The notes beneath the pieces are model-generated. The model worked only from the letters and a program-made list of their open reading frames with translations, did not search any database and was not told where the DNA came from. The position numbers and the translations under genes were made by a program. This document shows, in pieces, positions 10,643 to 18,930 of a stretch of 64,000 nt of DNA. The stretch is from Flammulina velutipes (taxonomy: Eukaryota; Basidiomycota; Agaricomycetes; Agaricales; Physalacriaceae): positions 3,162,001 to 3,226,000 of the forward strand of contig CM022368.1 in assembly GCA_011800155.1 (NCBI GenBank). Reading direction: 5' to 3'. Position 1 is the first letter of the stretch. Each line of letters starts with the position of its first letter.

Positions 10643-11601
10643 CTAGGGCATAGGGATAATACATATCTCATTCTTCCGCAATGCCGCCGAATATTTCTGT
10701 CGCGCGACCGTGATGGAGTAAAATCTCTCATGGAGAGAAGTGGGTACGCCTACAGCGGACAAATGAGCCTCAATGCTAGAAATTTTTAAGCACGCTGATA
10801 ACCGGAATAAGATATCTAACACACTGGGAAGCATATATTCCCGGGCGCTGCCCTCGATATACGCAATAATATCGCCGGTATTGGTCTGTTGGACACAACG
10901 GTGTCAACGGTGGCGCTGCAGGGGATGTCGGATCCAATGGAACAGGGAGAGTGCGAGGACGCGGAGCCTCTCCATCACGACCGCCAAGCCAGCCCCTAGC
11001 CTCTGCATATTCCAGCGCGTTTTGTGCCAGTGCCAGTGTGGCGTACCCGAGTACACAATTGCCACTAATTCCTGAGGTAGCAGCACGGGCACTCTGCCAG
11101 CCCGTGTGGAGCCCAGAAGGCCGTCCGATAAAGACAATGTAGAAAGGAAATTTCTGACGCTTCTTGGAGCGCTTTCTGAGAGCGACAACATCAGATCCCG
11201 CCACCTGGGCGTTACCTGCAGTCGCCCTGAGAATCCTGTCAGCGTGTGGTGAGACATCCGAGATGATATCGTACCAATCAGCTGTAGTGGACTCCCCCCT
11301 CGCCGATACAACACGGTAGAGCGTGGCATCTCTATCGCCCGAGTTTGCTGACACCCCACATCAGTGGGCAGTATTGATCCATTGCAGCAATCAGATACGC
11401 ACCTGCACCTGCACCTGCATCTGCACCGTTACCTGCCTCCTCTTCCGAAATATCCAGCGCACGGATGAGGCGAGAGATCTCATCGTCCTCCATGAGTTCC
11501 AAATCAATACTGTCCTCTGCACACGTCGCGTACTCTTCTGAGCTCTCGGATTCTGACGACGAGCTCACCCAGATGACAGGAAAGCCTTGAATATCAGCCA
11601 T
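10643..11601 (-). CDS. KDZ accessory protein 5: two RNase H1 N-terminal (viroplasmin-like) domains
   Basis: Exons 11601-11403, 11347-10825 and 10775-10643 give 855 nt and 284 aa. After an acidic Ser/Glu-rich N-terminus come two domains that read as the RNase H1 N-terminal/caulimovirus VI fold, which binds RNA:DNA hybrids or dsRNA. The first is at about 130-180 (FYIVFIGRPSGLHTGW with a helix ending ALEYAEARGW). The second is at about 220-270 (YYCVYRGQRPGIYASH followed by FYSITVARQKYSAAL). The second appears only when the 10776-10824 intron is removed, which supports the model. A basic stretch (LRKRSKKRQK) precedes the first domain. There is no RNase H catalytic domain. The family call rests on motif recall, not a search. 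Confidence 0.75.
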
Positions 11602-11708
11602 GGAAGTAACAGAGCGAGAACCAGGTCCATTGCAAATTGAACGCTACAATAGAACTATGTATCGGTTCCTGTGGTACTGCGTGCATCGAAATAATTATGT
11701 CCGACGGC

Positions 11709-12339
11709 TCACAAATCCGGGCGGCTGCAAACAAACATGTGAGTGACTGGTATGATTGATCAACAGAAGGTGCGTACATGCAGATGCGCATCCAGTCGGA
11801 GTTGCGAGCAGCGTTGAAATGGTCAACGGCATCGCGTAGGCTATCTTCCTTCTTGCCATGGGCTGAACCGACCTTGCGCGTAGCCTGATCGACTTGGAAA
11901 CTAAAGAATACTTGAGCAGGGGATCGAGAATAATTGGAAAATGGAGACCCACGAATACTTGAACACACCGACGAAGACCCCGCGGGTAACGACATACCAC
12001 TCACGAGCCTGTTCTTCGGCCGCGATATAGACCATATCAATCGTAGGAACGCTGTAGTACGGGACACCGTGGACAACTGTGGTGAGTTGAGTCGCCTGCT
12101 GGGTCGCCTGCGGGGCCGGTACGGTTTGGATAGGCCCAGCTAAAGACAGAGGTCAGAATTACGTCGGACGACAGGGAATATTCCTTACTGATTACACTGT
12201 ATTCACTGAAACTCTCGCTCTCCGCGTCGATTTCTGTGCGGGATGTGGAATCCCCATCGTCGTTCGACGGCGACGAGCAGCGCAGGTCGGGCTGATCGTT
12301 GGCGTCAATGTTGTCGATGGTTTCTTGGATTTGGGTCAT
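11709..12339 (-). CDS. KDZ accessory protein 6: single RNase H1 N-terminal (viroplasmin-like) domain
   Basis: Exons 12339-12189, 12139-11959, 11900-11778 and 11724-11709 give 471 nt and 156 aa, with all four phases consistent and a 5-codon last exon ending in TGA. The N-terminal half is acidic and Gln/Pro-rich. The C-terminal half reads WYVVTRGVFVGVFN followed by a helix ending HFNAARNSDWM, the pattern of an RNase H1 N-terminal-like domain. The domain is assembled only across the 11901-11958 intron. It lies directly upstream of accessory gene 5 on the same strand, so the two may have arisen by duplication. It lacks any catalytic motif and probably acts by binding nucleic acid. Confidence 0.7.
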
Positions 12340-12538
12340 GAGGGGAAATATAAAGAAATTGATATTGAGGGACTGACCTTTAAGGAATTTCGACGTGGTC
12401 GAATTTGGCTATAGGGGTTTGATCCCACGTGGTGGCATGGCGAATGTGGCGGAAACTAGTATTGCCAATCGGCGGGGTCGTGGTCCGTGTTGTCCCTCAT
12501 TGGCCCTCGTCGTATCTATCTGCTTGCCGTCAGTCAAG
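12340..12538. promoter_or_regulatory. Divergent promoter between accessory genes 6 and 7
   Basis: A 199-nt gap separates the starts of a minus and a plus gene and presumably contains both promoters. I see no clear repeat. Confidence 0.35.
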
Positions 12539-15118
12539 ATGCCCCGCAAAAATCCCAAGAAAGCGAAGGATCAACGCGAAACCAATAAAGGTTGGGCGGA
12601 CGGTGCTCGAGAGGAGTTTTTGGATGCCTACATCGACGCGTTTGCGGAAGCCTTGGGCCAGGGTGCTAGCGCAGAGGATGAAGTGTTGCGCAAGGTGTTC
12701 CGCCAGTATTTCTACCACTTCGACCTTGATGACACCGTCGAACCGGCTCTGCCTCTTAAACCCTTCGATGAGGCCTGGGTTGCACCACTTGAGGACCTGC
12801 CACTCGAGGAATTGCGCACCAAGAGACAGCTACGGGAGAAGAAGAAAAAAGTGAGCCTTTCCGTGTTCAACATCGTTATATTGTACTCACAAAAGTCGTA
12901 GGCCATCCGTGCATGGTTGTTGTATCGAGCCTTGAAGTTAACGTCAATTCGGGCTACGGTGCGCCGTCGCATGCTCAGCGACGCCTACTTGGCGTTGCTG
13001 AATAGGGTGGGAAAACTGGGCCTCCGCCCTCCGAAAGCACGGTCAGCAGTCCAGGAATGGCAAACGCAAAATAAGAAGGAGGCGTCGCGTATCGTGAAGG
13101 ACCTTTGGGACGTTGAGGTCAATGCGGGGAGGCAAGAGATTCCGACGAGGGGAGGGATCTGTCCAAAGTTTCGCCAGGAGACGGTCCTCGCCCACTTCCA
13201 CTCGTTCAGCCCCGAAACCCAGAAGACGTGGGCAGAGACCGCGAAGAGGGTGGCTGACGTGAAGAAGGCGGAGTGGAATCGCGTTTACAATGGCCCTCCT
13301 TCGACGGCGCCTGAGGATCGTGCTGCGTGAGTTGCATTGTTATTACACATGATTGTAAAGGCTCACACTTTATACAGTTGTCTTAAAGCTCTGCCGACTT
13401 TTTTGCAGCCTGTCGCCGAGGGTATCATGGCTCTCACAGGCCTGATGACGATCGTTCATGTGGTTGGTCCTATGGGTGCGCTGGCTGGAGAGATAGGTGT
13501 CGTGAGGTAAGCAAAGTTGACCTTCGAGGACACACAACGGGCTGACCTTTTATCTAGTGTTTGTTCAGGAAAAAACCTGGACGTTGTGCCCGTTTCTGTC
13601 GCCAAGTGGGAGCCAACTGCTTACGAGGCATGGCGGACTCATCTGGTTAGGTACGCCAATACAGCGTACACCCAAACCGACCGAGACAACGTGAAACTGG
13701 AGGCAACACCGCAACTTCCAGCGGACTTCAAAGGCACTCTATTTGAAGATGACACACTGGATCATGTCGATACGGCAATGCAGGAGCAGGTGGCGGCAAA
13801 GGTTGCTGAAGGGCTGGACGATTCGGGCAACGATTCAAGTGCCGACGAGGATAGCGACGACGAAGGGGCTCCAGGGCCGAAGAAGAGGGCTGCCGTAGAG
13901 GAGTCGTCCTCCAGGAAACGCCAGAAGACGGCAAATACTGGCGTGAAGGAGAAGACGGCAGATACTGGCGTGAAGGAGATGTCAGTAGCGGAGAAGGCGG
14001 GTTTGTTGGTCCGCGTGAATGGGAGGTTGATATCCCAGTACGAGTTGGACAGGGAGGAGAATATTCGGAGGAACAAGGCGCTGCTGGAGGGATTACATAT
14101 CAACATGGATGCTTTGCCGAAAGCGACTGGGAAGAAAGCGCGTCCGATAGCAAAGGATAAGGAGGGCGCTAAAGAGGTCGTTGAACGGCGCCAGTCGGGA
14201 CGGCTGAGTGGCAAGCCTGCAGTGTCTGGCGAGGATGAGCCCATGGATGTCGACCAGCCCGACGATCATGACATACCGATGCAAGTAGATCCACCTGTAA
14301 CAGAACCAGCTGTCCTCGCTACTCCTGCGCCATCTGCCTCCGTCGTCGCAATCGTTCCCCAAGCTGCCCCATCCGTACTCAGAGTTGTTCCCGCCCCACC
14401 CACGCCAGCCGAATTCACAGTCGTTCCACCCACGCCAGCGGTCATGCCCGCCATGCCTGGAATCGCAGTCGTTTCAGCACCACCCGTGCCAGTCGTCACT
14501 CCCGCCCTGCCCGTAGTCGCAGAAGTTCCCGCTCTTGCCCTATCCACACCTGAACTTGCAGGTCCAGGAACGCAGGTAGACGACGAGGCGCGCGAACTGC
14601 TCATGGAGGCCCCACCTTGGTTTTTGTTGCCTTATCGTGTGTTTGCTGGGCCGGATTGGGGTGAGTCGTGGAGGAATTTGCTAGAAGTGTTCGTGAAGTT
14701 GGAGGGGTCAGTTGAATTCGCGGTCGCGGAGGGGTATTTGCCGAACAATGGTCGACCAAAGATCCTGTCAGACTGGGTAGGCGATGGGCGTTTGAAACCG
14801 AAGAAGGGCGGAGCAGCGAGGAAGATGTTGTTGTTGAAGGAGAAAGAAGTTCCAGTTTTCAAAGCGGCATTTGTGGCGTGGTGGGATTCGATCCAGCCTC
14901 CGTGGAGGAAAGAGAGTGGAGAGGGTCGATGGACTCGGAAACGCCATGGTCAAGATTACGGTGCCCTGGATGCTTGGGGGCAGAATGGCTGGTTGTCGGT
15001 CGTTGCGTGTCTTTTTTGGTGGAGACAGGCGAAGGTAGGAGACGAAGAGTGGGAAGAGTACGTAAAGGACGCCGCGTGGTTGATGGAAGGGTTAAAGATA
15101 CGTGGGTACAACGAGTGA
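12539..15118 (+). CDS. KDZ accessory protein 7, about 800 aa, basidiomycete-specific family of unknown function
   Basis: Four exons: 12539-12850, 12902-13326, about 13379-13504, and about 13557-15118. The N-terminus is MPRKNPKKAKDQRETNKGW, followed by an AFLDAYIDAFAEAL-like helix and an AWLLYRALK segment after the first intron. The middle is acidic and Lys-rich (EDSDDEGAPGPKKR), with two MDVDQP/MQVDPP-type acidic motifs and then a long Pro/Val/Ala low-complexity stretch. The last 170 residues are rich in Trp and look folded (WFLLPYRVFAGPDWGESW, ALDAWGQNGWLSVVACLFWW). The architecture, including an NGxLSVVxxLxWW motif near the end, recurs in many agaricomycete hypothetical proteins, from memory. 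Lys-rich clusters suggest nuclear location. No catalytic motif is seen. Confidence 0.78.
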
Positions 15119-15987
15119 CGGTCTGAAGTGATACTGGTAGACTACTTGTCGCGTCTTTGCGACCGAGTTTTATTTTACATGTACTTAGATGTAACTTAGA
15201 ACATTCAAAGGGGCCGGAAGTTGCCGCATGATGTCATTTGGATGGACTTGATGAATTTTACATGAACGTACACGTAGATTTTAATTTGTAGGCTTTGGCT
15301 AGAGATATGTTGTTGTTCCTCGCATGCCAGCCTGACGCCAATCTTATTTCTATGTATCGATCCAATGGGTACGAAGCTCAAAGCTGCTATTAATAATTAG
15401 TGCAACAGCAAGGTAAGGGAATTGCTAACAGTTTGCCCGTCATTCAGATGTTGCTCACACTTTACTGTGTGATCACTGGGTGGGCTACAATCCCGCTGGT
15501 AAAGGGCTAATGTAGGTGCGCCACCAACACGGCAGTGGCCGGATATGGTTATTCTGCGTAAATCTAATTGGCGTGTCAGTGGGGAATAGTGCAAACATTG
15601 AACTACAGCACGTTACAGAGTTAACGCTGCCGCTACCGGCGCTATCCAAGGTGCGCCACCTGCACGGCAGCGGCCGGGAGCTGTCATTCGGGAGATACTG
15701 AGCTGGTCACCTGCAGTTGACATGGAATAGGTGCGATCAGCGCAAGGTATCACTGAGCGGGTTGGGTAACGATCCTGATTGAAATGTAATTATATGTGCG
15801 CCACACGGGATCAGCGGCATACCGGATACTGCCGGGCTGAATATATTGGGACGTATTTGCGGGGATTGATGGCGGGAAAAGGACTGTCCCAAAGGAGCTT
15901 TCCGGTGTGGTGTACCTGATCATACATTGGCGGGGCGGGAGGCTTACCAAGCTGTGGCAGGTACAGGCCAGAACAGGCATTCCCTCA
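15119..15987. other. Noncoding right subterminal region of the KDZ element
   Basis: About 870 nt without a gene between the accessory gene 7 stop and the right inverted repeat. It holds a TCACAC-N6-GTGTGA inverted repeat near 15455-15472 and the subterminal repeats listed separately. It is much longer than the left counterpart. Confidence 0.6.
15515..15823 (+). repeat. Subterminal repeats, right end of the KDZ element
   Basis: A 28-bp unit, GGTGCGCCACC-NN-CACGGCAG-Y-GGCCGG, occurs at 15515-15542 and 15650-15677 with 25 of 28 positions equal. A shorter relative (GTGCGCCACACGGGATCAGCGGCATACCGG) starts at about 15796. Spacing is 135 and 146 nt. Subterminal repeats are common transposase-binding sites in DNA transposons. 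No good copy is seen at the left end. Confidence 0.7.
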
Positions 15988-16074
15988 AGCCCAGTAGGGA
16001 TAGAACCCCACACTTGCAAAACAGCGTTAGGGATAGATCCCCTACCTTTTGTCTGTGTAGTACAGCTATGGCTC
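15988..16074 (-). repeat. Right terminal inverted repeat of the KDZ element (degenerate)
   Basis: On the minus strand it reads GAGCCATAGCTG, then GTAGGGGATCTATCCCTAACGCTGTTTTG, then GGGGTTCTATCCC. It aligns with 2639-2725 with the GTAGG landmark at the same distance, 34 nt, from each end. Overall similarity is moderate. Confidence 0.7.
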
Positions 16075-16081
16075 GCCAGCT
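16075..16081. repeat. Right target-site duplication of the KDZ element (GCCAGCT)
   Basis: Exact copy of 2632-2638. See that entry for the frame-restoration argument. Confidence 0.9.
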
Positions 16082-18342
16082 TCACGGAGGGCATCTAGGA
16101 CAAGCTCAACATTCCGAGTGTGTTCTTCGAGCGAGTCAGACCAGATGATGATATCGTCTAGATAGACGTGACAGATTTCCCCGATAAGGTGTCGAAGGGC
16201 ATCTGTCATACGGCGTTGATGAGTGGCGGGAGCGTTGCACCCACCCTGTGGCATGACGACCCATTCATAGAGTCCCCAGGGTGTGCGTATAGCAGTGAGA
16301 TGGATGTCATCGGGGTGTACGCGGGTTTGGCTGAATGAGTTGGTCATGTCGAGTTTGGCCCAGAGTTTTCCTTTCCCGCAGTCGGCGAGGATATCGTCAA
16401 CGCGGGGCAGGGGATAACGATCACGGACAGTGTTCTTGTTGAGTTCACGATAGTCGTTGACCATGCGAGGTGGGACAGTGTGGTCGGGAACTCCATTCCG
16501 GTATTTAGGTACACAGAAGGATGGAGAGGCGTACTCCGAAGACGATGGACGTAAACGTCCAGCTGCTAGGTGATCGTCAAGGAGGGCTTTCCAAGCTGCC
16601 TGGTTCTTCTTGGCAGCTGCGTAACCACGACCATTGTTGACCTTGGTGGGGTCTTTGAGTCGTATGCGATGATAGATGTGGTCGGGAATATCTCCAACAT
16701 CAGGGAGACGATGGGTGAAAAGATCCGTGTAGCGCGCCTTCATCTCTGCTTCCTTTTGCTTAAGGTGCGCTTCGAAGGCTAGGGTTTCCATTCGATCACG
16801 AACTTGTAGCATGACCGCAGCGGGAAGGAGAGTATGAGCGAGAGGAACTGTAAAGTCTCGTTTGGGTTTTGGTGGTTTCTTGATGACAGGTGGTGGGGGT
16901 GATGCAGGTTTATCAGAGGCCCACTCACGGGGAGGATATAGTGGGGGGTTCAGCAAGTCAAATCCAGTTCGCTTATCGATGGCAGTGCGGAGTTCAGCAT
17001 CAACAACGATTTTTTCTTGTAAAAGGAAGGGTAGTCCGAGGATAAGGGGAATGGTACAGTTATGAAGAACTTTTGCTCGATGAACACCCGAGGTCCAGCT
17101 CCCATCTTTCGACGACACTTGCAGCTTCACATACTCCCGCGAACCCAGCCCATGACCCGACAGCGACGCCAAATTATCCTCTTGCAAGGGTAACTGGAAA
17201 CGACGTAGACCAAGCTGGGTGACCAGCTGGTCGTCAATCACTGTAGAGGGGCAACCATGGTCAATGAGCGGTTTAATGAGTATGGGGAAGTCGCGTATAG
17301 CGGGACCAGTGATGGTCATGTGAGGGATGAGGTGGGGGACAGTGAAAGGGACGCACGAGTCATCAGACGAATCATCGACGTCCTCGATCTGGGTGGTGTA
17401 GACAGCGCCTGAGGTTTCTTTCTTGACGGTGGCAGGTTTTGTGGCTAACGCCATGTCAAGAGTGAGGGGACGATAGGTGGCAGGGTTGACACGGTTGTTG
17501 GGGGGAGGAAGACTGCGCATTGGGCAGGAGTCGCTATAATGACCAGCGTAAAAAGTGCGACAATTGAAACATCCCTCGTGTGTAGAGAGAAGTGCACGTT
17601 CAGCTTCAGTGAGCTTTGGGACACTCGCAACAGTATAGCCTGTTCCAGCGCTAGGTGCGGAAGTGAGACGTTGAGCGAGCGGGGGATTGGAAATGCGAGA
17701 GAGTAGGGCAGGAGTGGCAGCAGCTTTCCGGTGGGTCCGTTCGGCACGTTGTTCGGAAACAATTCTCCTGACCTCGTCTTCATCCTTGACGAGCTTCTCT
17801 TCTCGAGCCTTGACCTCCTTCATCCAGACGGAGAGGGAGTTGGCGAGAGGAGGCTCACTGCGGATACTATCACGAAGACGGGTACTCATGTGTGAGATGA
17901 TATGTTGCCGAAGTCCAGCCTCAGGTAGAGCATGAGTGGAACCAGCGTTAGAGAGGGTGGCGTTGCTATCCTGAAGCGAGATGGCCCAATCCCAAAAGGG
18001 TCGCTTCCCCTGTTGGGAGAGCTGAATGGAGTCGAGGAGTTTGACGTCCCAGTCAAAATCCAAGACCTGGTTCTGAATCTCCTTGAGAAAGGAGGGAAGA
18101 CCCATAGCGTTGATACGGGTCTTGTCGGCCCGATACCATTGTTTCAGGATAGGTTGTTCGAGACCGTCGGTGACGTACTTGACAATGTCAGCGGCATCAA
18201 TGGCGCCATGGCGCATATATTTTTCACAGGCGTCAGAGTATTCGACGAAGACGGCAGGAGTGACCTTTCCTGCAGAGAGGATTGGACAGTCCTTGAGTTT
18301 TGCCTGTTTGACGGATGCGGTTGTGGGGGTTGTGGAAGACAT
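16075..18342 (-). CDS. Retrotransposon gag-protease-RT, N-terminal part
   Basis: The open frame starts at ATG 18342 (MSSTTPTTASVKQAKLKD) and runs into the KDZ junction. Gag spans about residues 1-290 and ends in a zinc knuckle CFNCRTFYAGHYSDSC, spaced CX2CX6HX4C rather than the canonical CX2CX4HX4C. The aspartic protease active site reads LIDHGCPSTVI, with His where DSG or DTG is usual. RT follows with CVPKYRNG, RMVNDYRELN, AKLDMTNSFSQ, FxxPQGG-like VMPQGGCNAP and the catalytic YLDDIIIWS. The reading frame continues in the other half (2638-298) once the insertion and one target copy are removed. The host copy of this protein is truncated after the RT palm and is followed by a few KDZ-derived residues and a stop near 16066. 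Confidence 0.93.
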
Positions 18343-18518
18343 GGTGGGTGAGGGCAGTGGCAGTGGCAGTGGCAGTGACGGTGACGGTATGCGAGACTCT
18401 GGTGGAGAATCGGTAATGGTATCGGTGGTGGGGGATGGTGGCAGTGACGAGAGGTCTGAATCAGTGGAAACAGCAGGTGATGGGGAACGGTGACGGCGGT
18501 GGTGGGCACGGGTGACCA
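18343..18518 (-). other. Leader region between 5' LTR and gag start
   Basis: Noncoding leader of the retrotransposon with a short (GGCAGT)4 microsatellite near 18355-18378. A primer-binding site could be the minus-strand TGGTCACCCG next to position 18518, but I cannot match it to a tRNA with confidence. Confidence 0.35.
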
Positions 18519-18885
18519 GTGGGGTTGGCGTTGACGGTTGTCTACGTGAGTAGGACGTGGTGACTAGTATCCAGCTGGAACCGTTCCGTAGTGGGTGATC
18601 CCAGTACGATGGCTGCCGGTACGAAGGTTGTCGGTGTCAAAAAAAAAGTGGAAGGGTGTCGTGTAAACGACAACCAACACTAAACGGGCAAGACAGACAG
18701 GACAAAAGAATCTTCGTTGCGTGCAATACAGAGTCAGCTAGTAATACAAGAGAGAGATAAGTTATGTACCTTCGTTGCGTGCAATACAGAGTAAAGAGCG
18801 ACGAAGGAGAATTGATCGTAAATAATGGTTCGGTGGCAGTGTGGGAAAGTGTGTGTATGTAGTAAACTGGGGGACCAGGCTTACA
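18519..18885 (-). repeat. 5' LTR of the retrotransposon (inner boundary uncertain)
   Basis: The outer boundary at 18885 is fixed by identity with the 3' LTR fragment at 1-50 and the TG start. The inner boundary near 18519 is a guess from a CCA/TGG junction. Because the other LTR is cut off by the window edge, only 50 nt can be compared. Confidence 0.55.
18712..18792 (+). repeat. 23-bp direct repeat inside the LTR
   Basis: CTTCGTTGCGTGCAATACAG plus AGT occurs at 18712-18734 and again at 18770-18792, exactly identical with a 58-bp period. It could mark promoter or termination signals around the R region. The function is inferred. Confidence 0.75.
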
Positions 18886-18930
18886 ATTGACAATATAAAG
18901 TACAAGTAGCTTAAAATATCGTACAATGCA

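Larger units (their letters stand above)
2639..16074. mobile_element. KDZ-superfamily DNA transposon, 13.4 kb, with seven accessory genes
   Basis: The element is defined by the duplicated heptamer GCCAGCT, by its precise interruption of an RT reading frame, and by degenerate inverted repeats at the ends. It encodes a CxC2-KDZ transposase on the minus strand (7293-2948). Seven further spliced genes follow in mixed orientation: 7677-8166(+), 8308-8650(+), 9550-8767(-), 9880-10638(+), 11601-10643(-), 12339-11709(-) and 12539-15118(+). KDZ (Kyakuja-Dileera-Zisupton) elements are known to be expanded in basidiomycetes and some carry TET/JBP oxygenase genes. I see no such gene here. All eight genes look open, so the element may still be active. 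Confidence 0.9.
1..18885 (-). mobile_element. Ty3/gypsy chromovirus LTR retrotransposon, interrupted by a nested DNA transposon
   Basis: The element reads on the minus strand: 5' LTR near 18519-18885, gag-protease-RT at 18342-16075, then a 13.4-kb foreign insertion, then the rest of RT, RNase H, integrase and chromodomain at 2638-298, a polypurine tract at 64-51, and the first 50 nt of the 3' LTR at the left window edge. The order gag-PR-RT-RH-IN-chromodomain defines a chromovirus of the Ty3/gypsy group. The LTR start in both copies is TGTAAGCC, and the 50 nt available from the 3' LTR match 18836-18885 exactly. Both coding pieces are free of stops, so insertion was recent. The left end lies outside the window, so the host target duplication cannot be checked. 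Confidence 0.93.

Noticed and set aside
2639..16074. Possible TET/JBP oxygenase cargo, as known from other KDZ elements
   Set aside because: None of the seven accessory proteins shows the HxD plus distal His iron-binding pattern of that family.
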